From positions 28,306,560-28,370,559 of the forward strand of contig NW_023998414.1 in assembly GCF_014805625.2 (NCBI RefSeq): a stretch of DNA of 64,000 nucleotides. Direction: 5' to 3'. Below, piece by piece: positions 12,450 through 24,744 of the stretch. Below the pieces are notes generated by a model. That model did no database searches, was not told the origin of the DNA, and worked only from the letters and a program-made list of their open reading frames with translations. The DNA comes from Glossina fuscipes (Eukaryota > Arthropoda > Insecta > Diptera > Glossinidae). The position numbers were made by a program, and so were the translations under genes. Position 1 is the first letter of the stretch; each line of letters opens with the position of its first letter.

Positions 12450-12800
12450 AGGGTATGGTGGGCCACTATTCACCAAAAATTACCCTACACCACTTCGTAA
12501 CAAGCGTAACATGGCAAGTGGTCGAAAAAGTGCTTCGATCTGAATCGTTTTCAATAGTGTGGCTTCTCAGTCCGACGCATGGCAAAATTCGTGGCCTGAA
12601 GGTGGAACACACGAAAAAAAAGACGGACGGACAGACAAGCTTGGATCGATTCACAAAATGACTTTGCATTCAAATTCAAACAGGGTTCTGTATTGATCGG
12701 TAGGCATAATAATAGCTGGATCTATCTCGAGTCCACCTGGATGTTGCATAAATCCGCACAAGCTTAATATACGCATGCACCACAAGCGGTGTACCGTATA
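12450..12800 (+). repeat. Interspersed repeat copy ('gtcgaaaaagtg' family)
   Basis: The copy contains 'gtggtcgaaaaagtgcttcg', 'tctgaatcgttttcaata' and a later 'gacggacggacagac' run. The same order of words recurs at 29885-30130 and, more diverged, at 20105-20360, so these are dispersed copies of one sequence. No coding content. Confidence 0.5.
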
Positions 12801-13152
12801 AAAAATAAATAATACATTTTTTGTAATTCTCATGCTAACCCCTTAATACATTTAATTTTTTGTCAATCCTATGCATTTTTTTATGCACTAAATACACTTA
12901 TCAATTTTTATATAGCTCCATAATGGTTATAACAACTATAACTGAGAGATAAGCTGTTGTGTTCAACTTAGACTAAATATCTTTGCGCACACAATTAGTA
13001 ATATATCAAATATTGTTTATGAATGAATAATCTTTATGTATATATGTATATACATGCACGTACGATATTCGAAGCCAAGGTAAAGTGACGATCGTATTAA
13101 CAAAAAGCAGAGTTTACAGCATACCACCACTATGCAATATTCAAAGTTATGA

Positions 13153-13443
13153 TTATACCCTACACCACTTGCGATACCGGGTATATTAACTTAGTGCGGT
13201 CATATTGAACCCGCAAAAGGGCTTAAGGTGGTCCCACCTTTCATTATGCAGATCGATTCAGAATCATTAGCTGAATTCATCTAAGTCAGTCTGTCCGTCT
13301 GATCTCTGTCCACAAGTACGCACTTGAAAAATTTATATAGAAACAAGATGCAATTTTTAAAAATACGAATTGCGTTAAATAATGTCGCGTAGGGTATTTA
13401 ATGGTCGGCCTATATGTCCGACTATAATGTTCTTACTTGTTTT
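13153..13443 (+). repeat. Interspersed repeat end with 'tatagaaacaagat ... cttacttgttt'
   Basis: The segment 'tttatatagaaacaagatg', 'gcgtagggtatttaatggtc' and 'tataatgttcttacttgttt' matches the 3' part of the larger copies at 19305-20103 and 52200-52815. It represents a truncated or internally deleted copy in the same orientation. Confidence 0.6.
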
Positions 13444-14989
13444 CGTATGCATAATTGTGCGGCAGCATCGCATGCTAAAAAAAAGCGTGCAGAGATGTTC
13501 AATTTTACTCCTGCATGGTTTCTTAGTAACTGGAAACGAACTTTTCCATCGATTTATTGAGTTCATCTGCAGTTCCAAACCATTTCGATATCCTAATTAT
13601 AATTCAATTATATTATGTAGCTTACGTAAGCGTTACTCACATATGAAAAATGTATAATAAGCGTTTTGATAACGGATTTAAGAAAACAGTTATTTCTTTA
13701 GAACGGAAAGAACACTATCTAGTATTAGTAATGCAGCTAAGGTGTTGTGAAAGGAAATGGAAGCAAAAGGTATATAATAGATGAGGAGGCAGTCAAAAGC
13801 GCGAGATTTTTTTTTTTTTAAATTTCTTGAAATTGACAATAAAGTTTTCTTTTAAATAAATTTTAAACAAAAAAAAAAAAAAAAAAAAAAAAATTAAACA
13901 AACTAAAAGTTGGAAAATAAATGTTGTCCCAGTTTCATTTTTATGTGACTGTGTATAACAGTTTTTGGCGTTTACAAAAAAAAATGCATTAAAAAGCATT
14001 AAAGCATTAAGTGCTCCAGACATTTTATGTTTAGTCGCACGAAAGTGATAAAAGTGAGAAAATAATTATTTTTCAACTTTTAATTCATCTAAGTGAAAGT
14101 TTCCTTAAAAACGAATCTTTAATACAATTCATTTTTCACTTTTTAATCTATTACAATTCACATTTTACTCTCAATCTTGAGCGGATCGTTAAAAGAAAGT
14201 ATAAGCCGACACTTCGTGGCTACCCTCCTATTTTATTTGAAAGCAAAGTCAGACTTTTAAAGTGAACGAAACCGTTGAACAAAAAGTTTGAAATAAAAAA
14301 ATGTTTTGGAAGATATGGTGCAAATGGTGCATAGCTCGTGTACGGTATTCGTGTCATTATTACCTATTGGAAGGACGCTGCTATGTCAAGCTTGCGATTA
14401 GAATATGAAAGAACTTTCTTTATTTATTTTATTCTCTTTAATATTAAATCACTGATATTGAACACAGCGTCCATTTAAGGAGATGTGCTAGCACACATTA
14501 AAAAGATTTTGCAAAATTATTCTCAACAATCGAAAAATTATGTTGCAGGAGATAGCTGTCATCCAAACAGCAGTAGTGTTGCATGAAAATGTGTGAGAAA
14601 AGTTTTCATAGGTTTGTGAGTTCGAAAAGGAGAGTTTATTGTATACCAGTGCATAGGCATTTCGGTGATGTAGAAGCATCCGGTAGGGTAAAGTTTTCCT
14701 ACATTTCTGATCTGGATGGCATTTCTCTCGGTGTTCTCGTTAAGGAGCTGGTCATTGAAATTTTTTAATTTGTCCCCAGCAAGTAGTGTACTCTTAGATA
14801 TCTGGGAATGTAGGTAGGTTCTATCGTTCCATAAGTTCGGCAGTAAAAACTCCATTGGAAATTCTACAGGTATTACCAAACATTCCGTAGTAGCTTAAGT
14901 CATTGAAGAAGTTGTGACAAATAGGCTCGTTATTCTTATCAAATCAGTTTGCCCAGCGTACCGGCATAGTTTTCCACGGTTAATAATCT

Positions 14990-15330
14990 TTTGAAATTTG
15001 CTGGAAAAAATGGCATGCAGAGAGACGCTATCTATGCCGGCGTTAACGAGTCGTTTGATAAAGCTTGTAGTGATCTTGCAATTTTAAAGCTAGAAAAAAT
15101 TGGTTTTAGTCCTGGCCTGGTGCAATGATTCCATTCGCATCTTATGGATTGGACGCAAAGACACCGTACGCTGCCCGTTTACTCTCAATGAATTTATGCG
15201 TTCGTGTAGCCGTCGGTCCTGCTATTGATAATATAAATGTCGCAGTTTGCCCAATGAATTCATTGCATTCATACGGTCAGGGATCTGCTTGCGGTAAGAA
15301 CGCATCCGAACCCTTATTTTGTGAAAGCTA
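14990..15330 (+). pseudogene. Jockey-like LINE reverse transcriptase fossil
   Basis: In the plus strand a frame reads a SFDKACSDLAILKLEKIGFSP string, followed after a stop by FHSHLMDWTQR. This is the RT block in which Jockey/CR1-type elements have FDKVxHDLLxxKLxxxGFSP...W..SYLxxRxQ. Stops and frame changes follow, and the YADD catalytic box is not readable. A neighbouring minus-strand open frame at 14559-14879 has no family I recognise. Confidence 0.55.
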
Positions 15331-16659
15331 GGTAGTGTAGCTCTCTTTGCTTGGCAAACGAAACTCTTACAATTTACTATTGCTGGACAATGGCAAATCT
15401 CAGGCCAAGTCATCAGCTATTAGGCTGATGGATTATGAAGGAACAATAGAGTTAACTGAGCTGTGTTATCATTGATTGAATACCTAGCAAATTATTGTAA
15501 GAATTATTACCACTAACAAGGCCTAGAGTTACTAGAAGAGTCAGGCGATGAGCGTGTAAGATGGTGAGGAAGCCAACTGAAGCAACCGAAGGCTCTGTTT
15601 ATCAATACACTGTCAGCGAACAAGCTGGCCTGGGCGATAGGGGCAGATAGTCAATCCACTTTGGCAGCTATCCAAGTACAGCGCAACGCGTAAAACCTTA
15701 AAATTCGTGCAGTAACCGGGAATATTGAAAGCCGCTTTGGTTATCTCTCTTAAGTTTTTTTTCCAACTGGTTTTCTATTTTATTTATTTATACATTTTTA
15801 ATTTAATGGAAAATTGTAGTTTGAAATCATATCTGGCGAACGCGCGGCGCACGGTCGATGGCTTCAGTCGGCAGGAAGACAGCTTGAATGATCGTGAAAC
15901 GATGCATGAAACAAGTTTAAATTTTCTGGCTTAGGAGATGCGAGTGTTCTAGTACTATCGGAGTATGCGCAACTTTCACCGAATGCGGTTACCAAACAAA
16001 ACAATTTTAACTCGCATAAAATCGCATTAGTAACAGCATGGAACTTAAGTAATGTTCTATTGCCGATAGGTTGATTCGTGCCGCAAATTGAAGAAGAAGT
16101 AGGAGCAGAACTCATATTAGCAGTAATTTTCGATTGTTAATTCTCAAAACTGCTAAGCTAGCTAGCTAAAAAAGGCTGAATGCGGAAAATGTTACAAAGT
16201 CTAAGGTTTTATCAATTCAAGAAATAATTGCCTCTGACATTAGCAACATTATTTGATTAAATGCTCAAATGAAGTTTTCAACGCATTACAATATATGATC
16301 GATAGACGCTATTGGCGTTTTTAATAGATTTATTCATCCCTGTATTTAAGAGCAAAGTTTATAAAAGTAAATAATTAGTGATAATTATAGCTTTTTTTTT
16401 TTTTTATTACTCTTTTTATAATGTGAATAATTACATGCACACCAAATAGTTTTTGCTATTAACTCATTTTATGATAATTGTTTCGCATACACTTTAAAGC
16501 AAGTGAACAACAATTGTTGGTTAAAAGATTGTACGATTTTTAATGGAAATTAAAATTAATTGACCATATATACTAGTTAGTTAAAACAAATAAGAAATTA
16601 TGTACAACTGTGAACGAAACTCCTATGCACTCGCCGTCATATATATCATAAGAAGGACT

Positions 16660-17035
16660 TGAAAAAAAAAAAAAAAAAAAATGCACTCTATAGTGTTAAT
16701 GGGTCGTTGTTTTTTGCCAAATATGCGCGAAAATTTTTATCGTGTCTTCACTGCAGTTTATGAGTAACGAGCAAAAAGCCCAGAAGGGGCTCAGTAGGGA
16801 TATCCTTCGATTTAACCTCACTTTCAATGTCCATTTGCGTGCAAGAACTTTTAATGTTTTTGCCAAATTTCAAGACAATGTCTTTATTTTTACGAATGAT
16901 AGGTTTGCTGCTGATATAACGTAGAGATGGTTACACGATCGAATATTCAATGTCTTTTCGAAAAACAAATGAGTTTTTACTTTTCTCGAAAAATATTTAT
17001 TCATTAATAACTTCTTTGCACCCTAAGCAAGTCCC
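16660..17035 (+). repeat. Interspersed repeat, left part, interrupted by a mariner fossil
   Basis: The words 'atgagtaacgagcaaaaagc' and 'ttgcgtgcaagaactttta' reappear at 17950-18100 on the other side of the mariner fossil, and again at 56340-56490. This indicates that the transposon landed in, or between two copies of, the same dispersed repeat. Confidence 0.5.
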
Positions 17036-17036
17036 C

Positions 17037-17935
17037 TTAGATATAATATACTTGTGTCACCGCTTCTTTCAATCCCCAAAACACTTCTGAGATGCGCCTT
17101 TCGGTATTGCCTTGAATTTTTTTCCACCATGCAGTAATTCTCTCATTAATCGCACTTGTATGGATCCTTTCAGTTTTAGGAGCCGAAAGAGTTCGTAGAG
17201 AATAAATTGTTGTGTTTGGCCAAAGTACAAACAAGCAATTATGTGTAAGCAGGCGTACCGTCCTGGAGTAATACCCATGGTTCGCTGTTCCACAATTCCG
17301 GACATTGTTTTCGTTATGCGTTACGTAAACGGCGCATATCCTTTATTGACCACGCGATCTTTTGGCAAGAACTTACGGTGCCCACAATGTCACTGCAATT
17401 GAAGAAAACGAGTAAGCGAAACCTTCACGTTTAACCGAACTTGGCGTGTTCGGCCCTTCTGATTTTATACTTCTGACATTATAACCGTATCCCCCCCATG
17501 TTTCTTCACCGGCTATAACCCTTCCGAGCGAATCTGAATGGTCGTTGACATCATTCAACAGGTCTCGAGCGATGCTTATGGGATGGTTCTTTTCGTCAGA
17601 ATTTAGCAATTTCGGAGCACACGTTGCATTCTCAGCAACGTCTTCAATAGCGATTCGACGATTCTTCATAACAATTTTTTTCACTGCTTTTATCGGCTGG
17701 GGAGTTCAGGGTGAGGATTGTCATTAACATTTATTCGGCCTCCTGCGAAGAGTTTGTAGCACTTATGAGCATTCTGTTTTTTCTTTTGAATACATCTCGT
17801 GTATGCTTGACGGAATCTCTGAAGTCTCTTTCGGGTCGTTACAAATTTTTTGACAAAAAAAAAAAAAATGATATTTTTTAATATCGGATTACCTAGCTCG
17901 TTATCACAAACTACAGCAGGTACAACTGTAACTTT
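17037..17935 (-). pseudogene. Mariner-like transposase fossil, second lineage
   Basis: On the minus strand, ordered but frame-shifted pieces recall a mariner transposase. They are an N-terminal RQAYTRCIQKKKQNAHKCYK..AGGRINVNDNPHPELPSRP, then RRIAIEDVAENA, then LLNDVNDHSDSLGRVIAGEETWGGYGYNVRS (the region where active copies read VTGDE.W.YGYD), and a C-terminal AIPKGASQKCFGD. The Asp of the first catalytic motif is Glu here (AGEET). The middle part with the second and third catalytic residues is deleted. An A-run (plus 17857-17870) breaks the N-terminal part. Confidence 0.65.
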
Positions 17936-18235
17936 TTTCGCGTACACTATATGGCGTTCGTGAGCAACGAGCAAGAAAATGCTTCTTTTTTTTTCTTTTT
18001 TAATTTGGAAAGAGTGGTGTTTTCAGTTTATGTGGTATTGTGTGTGTTCTTCGATCGATTATGTTCATTTGCTCTTGCGTGCAAGAACTTCTCGTGTTTC
18101 TGTTAAATTTCTAATTAAAGCAGCTTCACGTTTACGGCCACGAGTATATTTGTCACGGACATTCATTAAACGGACGGATAGACTTACTTAAATCGAACCA
18201 CAATTTGGTATTGATCAAAAATATATATATGCTTT
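17936..18235 (+). repeat. Interspersed repeat, right part, flanking the mariner fossil
   Basis: It repeats the 'gagcaacgagcaa' and 'gcgtgcaagaactt' words of the left copy and ends in 'cattaaacggacggatagac', a degenerate 'gtccgtccgt' type motif read on the other strand. Confidence 0.5.
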
Positions 18236-18817
18236 GTGTTACTTTTAAAGCTTCTTGCTGGGTTTTAACAAACTGACCGTACGTTCATCCTTCAATCAAT
18301 GGTGGCTATAAAAATATTGCGTCTAATAAATGATACAACATTAGTCACTTTACAATTTTCTTTATATGTGAGCATGATGTGGATTGAAATGGCAATCTCC
18401 CAAATCTAGTTTCATTCCAACTAACTTTTTGATTTGAAGAAAAAACCAATTGCAAATTTATGACGCGACTTGCAGCTGCCGACCGATGAAAAAAGATTAG
18501 CGGAAAAGAAATCAATTATGGTAACTTGCTTATATAGGTAGAATATTTGAATAGAAAAAAATAGTTAAGGTAAGAATACTGTCAAATTTAAGCAAACTGT
18601 AAATAATCCAGCCCTTAAAGAAATTGATTGTAATTAACAGCGCAATCTAGTGATACGAACCGTATTAAGGCAAACATTTTTGTAATAATATCAACGAAAC
18701 GAATACATCATGAACTTTGGTTAAGCATTATTTTTACAATTCGTTATGTATATTTTAGCTCGAACACACGTTGAATTTGGGATTAAATTTCAATTATTTT
18801 CATAATAACAGTTATGA

Positions 18818-18848
<31 letters not shown>

Positions 18849-19304
18849 TATGCATAGTTTTTGAATAATTAAAATGTATTCAACTGTCATCGACTCCGTT
18901 CACAAGTTTCATACGAAATTTAAATAATTTAATCGCTTCGTCTTAGTTCCTTTTATTGCCGTTACTATCATTCTATGAATGATATCGTAAATTAGCTTTT
19001 TTAAGTAAATAAATTATCTCACAAATTAGCCAAAAAGGCAAGAAATTACCATAATATTCGCTTTATAGTTCATTTCGAATACATGAAAACGCCAATTAAA
19101 ATGTTGTAGTCCCGTGAATCCGATTATTAAATGCTGTACAATAGTTTTCTTCCAACTGTTTAAATTTACGGATTTAATGAAAATTCGGAATTCTTCGGGT
19201 CCCAAAATGTGAACTCTTGTATGACATATCGCTGTTCTTCACTTACTTTCGTCACTACTTGCAGAACCATTTATTATTTTTTGTCCCCTACGTCACTTAC
19301 GGGT

Positions 19305-20103
19305 ATATTAAGTTTGTATAACACCCCGAGGTAGATCCAACTTTTGCTATAGCGACTTAAAAATGATTGTCCATTTACCCGTCTTATTTTCTTATGTTTA
19401 ACCTATAGGCGGCGATTTTTGAGATTGAAACTTGGTGCACGGTATTGAAAATGGCTCGGATCCGTTCACTTTTTCGACAAATCCCCATGTAATGCCCTAT
19501 TCTGAACAGTCGTTGGATGGAAAAAAGTTGTAATTTTCAAAAGTTCTTGGCAAAAGTGGTTTAGTAGTAGTATTTTGCCATTCTAAATAGGCGTGAACAC
19601 TTTTTAACCTCCTCTCACGTGTCAAAAACTGAAGTTCATACGACAGAAAGGTATAATTTTCAATGCTTAATAATGGAAATTATATCACAATAATAATTTA
19701 ATATAAAAAAATTAACTCCACCAAATTTGGACCATCTCGGCCTATTTTAAGGACCCTATCCTAATAACGATTTTCATGAAAAGCCTAAGTTTTTACAAGT
19801 GGCGATGGAAATTAACCCATAATGTTATACTAACTTCATACAAAAATGAGCTCTACAAAATTTGGACCATTTGGACCAACGCCTATTTTTAAGTTTTGCC
19901 GTATATAAGGATTAAACTTGTACTAGATTAGGTTGCGTTTTGGGCTCGCTTCTCCCGACATACACATATGAAAAATATGCCTTTATATAGAAACAAGATA
20001 TCATTTTTTTGTTCTATAATAAAAATAAGAATTGTGTTAGACAATGTGGTGTAGGATATTGAATGGCCGGTCTTGACCAACTATAATTTTCTTACTTGTT
20101 TTA
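19305..20103 (+). repeat. 800-bp interspersed repeat, copy 1
   Basis: This copy shares a long collinear series of words with 52200-52815: 'actgaagttcatacgaca', 'aaaaaaattaactccacca', 'atcctaataacgatttt', 'ctctacaaaatttgga', 'atagaaacaagata', 'aattgtgttagacaatgtgg'. It ends 'aattttcttacttgtttt', the terminus shared by several repeats here. No open frame of note. Confidence 0.7.
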
Positions 20104-20104
20104 T

Positions 20105-20360
20105 TTTACGAGAGTAGTACAGTTTTCTCAAACTAGGGTCGTAAAAGTTGTTAAATGTGTACGTCCTTGAGTCAAAACACGTTGACTTAACAAATTTCGT
20201 TAAAATATCTCAAAAATTTCAACCTGCCGGCTAAATAGAAAAATCCATAAACAAATGTCAATAAAACACACAAATAAACAGACGAACAGACAAACTTAAT
20301 TCAATTCAGATAGTGATTCTAACTCTTTGGGCATAATCATGGGTAGATCTACCTTATTTT
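20105..20360 (+). repeat. Diverged interspersed repeat copy
   Basis: This is a relative of the 'gtcgaaaaagtg' family by word order ('tacgtccttgagtcaaaaca', 'aaaatatctcaaaaatttc', 'gacgaacagacaaac') compared with 29885-30130. It directly abuts the end of the preceding 800-bp repeat. Confidence 0.4.
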
Positions 20361-21393
20361 CTTTTGGATGCTTTTAAAAAAAAAATGCAAATTATTTAAT
20401 TTATTGTAAAGTAATTTTATATAGCTTACTGGAAACATTGTCCCTTAGGCATAAGTAAGTAAGTAAACAGTGTTGAATTTCAAAAAAATGGAGTGAACTT
20501 TGTTCTTTTAAGATCACTTAAAAACCAAAGAATGGGTAATGATAAATCAATTGTAGTACTAATATATAAAACTCACGAAAATAAAGATCCAACAATTTTA
20601 TGTACAATAATATATTTTTGACTTTCGCAATATGTCCGTTCGTCCAACCGGTAAAATTTGTATATTTTTAATTAGAACCATAAGAAAAGATGCGAAAAAA
20701 AGTAGAAGAGAAGTGTTAACCCTTTCACTACTAGATCTAGAAAATGAAACTTAAATTGGTTTTATATATTCGCCTTAAGTAATGCAAAAATTTCGCACTT
20801 CGTTTGGAAAAAAAAAAAAAATGATTTAGAAGTCAACGTTAAGTCTAAAAAAAATAAAATCCAGAAATTTATATTCCTTCCAAGTATAAATTATATATAT
20901 ATATATATATATATGTTTTATTGCATTTGAGCAGCGCAAAGCAGGCAAATAAACATCAATATCCAAAGTATATAAAAAAAAAATTTGGTTGCTATTAAAT
21001 AATAAAAAAATTATATTTACATGAATGAATGAATCATTTCCATCAAACAGACAATATGTAAACATATTTTACATAAAAGAACGTAAAATTTTTCTCTCTA
21101 CCATACATTTCAGTTTATTCATAAAGTAGTTTTTATGAAAAAAAAAACTCTTATCTGCTAACCCCAGTGCATATAGTGTACGCAAGTAAGTGTGTACGAG
21201 TTAAAAATGCAATTAAGTGGAATCAATAAAAAAAATGTAATAAACTTTATTGCGTAAAACTTGTTTTGCAGTCAGGTTAATATATACACAGTTTAAAGGT
21301 TTAAAATGCTATTAAATCATAAACAAATTACGTCACAATGAGTGATTCTTTTTTTTTTTTTTTTATAAATATTAATTAATCAAGTGCACATAC

Positions 21394-21688
21394 CTGAAAG
21401 GTTTCTTGGCAGCCTGGCAAATTACTGGAATACTTAACGCAACGTCCTATATTAATTGTGTGTATATTTGTTATACCATTGCGTACGCACCAATCAAGAT
21501 TGTTACGCATTTTACGTATAACACTGCTGCTAAGCAATATGCCAGCATTCAGATCGCAATAATTACGATCACTGCGAAATTCATCATTATTACCACTATC
21601 GCCATGACCAGCTACCCGATTGGCACTAAGAAAATTATAAACGGCATCCCCAGCCATAGCGGCAACAGCGGCCGTTGACGCCATATCA

Positions 21689-21723
<35 letters not shown>

Positions 21724-22152
21724 GTTATCATTGGCCCCGTAGTTGCCGAAAGCACTCCCTCGTGTTCGTGTTCCCATATATAAATCGAATGTTATACTCA
21801 TATGATAGAGCATCGCCTTTAGCTTACGTGCATCCACATATACATTATCACGTATGATTAGAAAATAATCAAAATCGTCCAAATAGTTATCGGCAATGTA
21901 TTTGATAACATGGAATGGTCGCAAATTCTCTCGTGTATCTGTGAATCCAACAATATTCTTAAGTTTATAATTCGTCTTAACATTATCAGCATTAATAAAA
22001 AATTTTATTTTATTCACTAAATGTGCTGTGGTACGATTAATGGCCGTAGCCAATGTGTTGATATTATCCTGAGTTGTCATGACACCGATAAATAATTTCT
22101 CCCTTATACCCAATTCTGATGAATAATATCGTGGACGTATTACATTTTTTAC
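21394..22152 (-). CDS. Chpf: Chpf coding exon 2, N-terminal GT31-like domain
   Basis: This exon codes residues 73-325. The acceptor is tctttccag|GTAAAA and the donor TTTCAG|GTATGT, both phase 0. It carries the CHPF/CHSY signature [19 protein letters not shown], a conserved N-glycosylation sequon NRT (about 111-113), and the beta-1,3-transferase-like core. Where chondroitin synthases have a DDD metal-binding triplet, this protein reads [10 protein letters not shown] (RDN at about 173-175), a non-canonical site shared in kind with CHPF. A low-complexity stretch of about 60 residues (about 204-267), including 12 consecutive Asn coded by (AAT)11-AAC, interrupts the domain between LYMGTRTR and NYCDLNAG; vertebrate CHPF has only a short linker there. 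The end, [19 protein letters not shown], matches the GRC...GC cysteine pattern of the family. Confidence 0.95.
21691..21723. repeat. (ATT)11 microsatellite inside Chpf exon 2
   Basis: Eleven ATT triplets, read as AAT (Asn) on the coding strand, lie within the open frame and together with an AAC codon make a run of 12 Asn. Changes in repeat number would stay in frame. Confidence 0.95.
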
Positions 22153-23199
22153 CTGGAAAGATAATAATAAATGCAAAAAAAAAAAACAAAAAAACAAAAA
22201 AAAAAAAGAGACAAAAAAGTAAATTATTGTTATTGTCTACATTTTAGGTAATTAAATCGCATACATAACCCGACGATACAAAATAAATACTAATAAGTAA
22301 ATGATTGTAAAACTTAATTATTGTTAATTGAAAACATTTTTTCTAAAGGTGACTGAGAGCGTGAATGTAAAAAATAGTTGAGTTTATCAATTTGCAACAA
22401 TAATAAATATATTCAAAAAGTTTTATTATCCGCTTACAGCGAACGTTGTATGCCCGCCCAACATCTGAAGAAAGTATGCAAAAGAAATCAATATCTGCAT
22501 GAAAAGTTATGTTACGCTACAATAGCTCGATCGACAAAGTTCTTAAGCGGGATCAATTTTTTTTTTTTTTACTTAAGAACAGAGCAGTGGGCAAAGTAGG
22601 GGACAGACAGAAGGACTGTCAGAAGAACTGTCAAAATGAAAAACCAACAGGACGATCTTGTGTTAATTATATATCCATTTATTTGTGGGATCCACCATAA
22701 GGATTTTTTAATGAACCTGAAGGAAATAATACAATAAATGCCGGAAGAAAGTTCTCTTTTCGGATAAAAGTGTACATTTCCGTCGCTCATTGGATTCTCC
22801 GCCATGGAGGCCATCAAACGTGCTCAAGTCAAGTGTTAGTACTACGAAGTATTAGAGGGCTGGGGCACTGTGTGAGAGTGTGCAATGTGATGATGTCCTC
22901 GGAAGTATTATATCCTCGAGAAAGTGTATTGTACTGAATGGTCTGCTGGGAAGTGTGAATGGTCCAAAGGCAAGCGTGAATCCGGCTGCGTATAATAAGA
23001 TAACAACGAAAGTTGTATAGCCGTAAATCTAAAGGCGACAAGCCGCCAAATTGTTGGTGTCCATGGGCCTAAGATTGTCCAACGTAGTATATTGCTCCTG
23101 GTATGATGATGCACTTCCCATCAGATTATCGGGATGAGTGGTGTTTCGTCTAATTGCTGGGTAGAGTGCTTCGTGGAGTACCTTGACAAATTGTCGTAC

Positions 23200-23405
23200 T
23201 TCTCGGGGGCGCCGATTATCCTATACAATCGGGTACATTAAACGCTGGAGAGATCTACTCTCCTCTGGAATAATCTGCCAACAGTGGTCTTTCCCACCGT
23301 GCCTGATATTTCTGCTTTTAATTCAAACGCACACAAGCATACTCCCCCTTTCCATTGCTCTCTACGATATAGATTTACGTGATATACGTGAACACAGGGC
23401 TCCTG
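23200..23405 (+). pseudogene. Possible LINE ORF2 C-terminal fossil
   Basis: One plus-strand frame reads LLWNNLPTVVFPTVPDISAFNSNAHKH, resembling the WNSLP..VFP..YDL..FK..V.KHL end of Jockey/CR1-type ORF2 proteins. Upstream (22750-23200) the base composition is less AT-rich than the surroundings and looks like decayed coding sequence, but no RT motif can be read. Identification rests on this one block. Confidence 0.35.
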
Positions 23406-23524
23406 TTTAAGTTTTGCCGCGCTACCATTCCAAATATAAATGTTTTTTTCATAGCCATTTATTGCTTACACATTACACATACATTTGAAAATATTTTTAA
23501 AATTAATTTTGGAAAGTAGAATTT

Positions 23525-23735
23525 GAAAGGTATTTTTATGTAGATTCATTAGGTGTCCGCTAAAATATTTTGCCTTTCCTAATTTGGACGGAGGAGGATT
23601 CCAAGTCTAATCACATCTCGATCTTAATTAATGTATAGAGCTATTTTAGAGCGTTTGCAGAGCTGAGTTAAGGGAGATGTGTTAGTGTCTTTGCTATTTA
23701 ATATGAGCATTTATCTTTAAACTCTTTCTGTCATT
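23525..23735 (+). repeat. End fragment of the foldback-associated repeat family
   Basis: The words 'tagattcattaggtgtccg', 'aatttggacggagga' and 'gtgtctttgctatttaa' recur at 43305-43500, and parts recur at 29690-29870. It is a diverged solo end of the family that forms the large element at 27815-29872. Confidence 0.5.
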
Positions 23736-24744
23736 TAGGTTGTGTCGACACGAATAATGTGTAATCCATTGTGCCTATGTTTCTAAATCATAAAATAATT
23801 GAATGCAAGATATAACGGGAAGATCGTATGCTGGTAAAGAAATAATGAAGAAACCGCTACGATAACTGAAGTCATACTTTAGTATATTTTTTAAATATAA
23901 ATATTAAAAGACTTTATTTAAATGATTTTCCCAATCCGTGGTGCAGATTCACTTGGGAACACCCCGAAAAATTGAATGATTTAAATGTGAATTTTGATAG
24001 AGTCATTGCTCTGAATAAAAAAAAAGGAAGAAGAAAACATTTAAAAATCCATTCTTTATTATTTTCGACGGGGATTTTGCAATCGTAAGCATTATTGAAA
24101 CCGATAGTCATCCATTGTCAAGTCGATTTTGTTATTCGCGTTAATACAGTGAATTTTATTGAGCCAACAAAACGACACAATTAATACTCGTATATCAGTT
24201 GTAGTGAGTAATAATAATAACAACAAAATTTCTTTTAAATAATTTTAATCCCTTGATAGCTTGTTTTTCCAACATATCAGTTTATGGCCTTTTGTTTACA
24301 TTGACTACACTTTTCTTGGTTTTCTGCTTTAAAACTTGGTTGATTATATTTTATTTAGCTTTAGCGTTAAATGTTTAATTTGAACAATTTTCTTGTTTAT
24401 ACGTTTATAAATAAACATTCAACTTATGTATATGTATGCTTATACATATAAATGAAATTTTAATTAAGACAACAAACAGCATACAGATTCACATGCTGGC
24501 AAATCGTGTGTTACTTTGGCATAATAAATAGAAAATTTAATTTCTACTTTTTGCCGGTATCTTCATTGATAATACGATTTTTTTTTTTTTTTAACTGCGT
24601 TAAATTTTATCATTTTATTATATGACGGAAACGTGATTTTTTGCTGGTTTGTTTTCTTCATAACTTTGTAATAATTTGCAAATTAATGATATGAGTAAGT
24701 AAATATCGATTCCGATTAATACAACTTACAATGTATATCTCTTT

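Larger units (their letters stand above)
7939..21393 (-). other. Chpf intron 2 (13.5 kb)
   Basis: The intron is filled with repeats described separately: two mariner fossils, a LINE RT fossil, and several interspersed repeats with 'gtccgtctg' or 'cttacttgttt' signatures. Short tetranucleotide tracts lie at 8189-8219 and 18816-18847 (ATAC)n, with (TA)n at 20893-20914. The stretches 7940-9590, 10860-12420, 13690-14970 and 18240-19300 show nothing I can name. The last 400 bases before exon 2 hold no branch or tract oddity. Confidence 0.7.

Noticed and set aside
14559..14879. 106-codon minus-strand open frame with a protein-like composition
   Set aside because: I cannot match it to any family; it lies next to a LINE fossil and could be decayed mobile sequence or chance. 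Not listed as a gene.
22600..23200. Less AT-rich segment with several short frames on both strands
   Set aside because: It looks like decayed coding DNA, but apart from the downstream LINE-like block at 23200-23405 no motif can be read, so I did not assign it.
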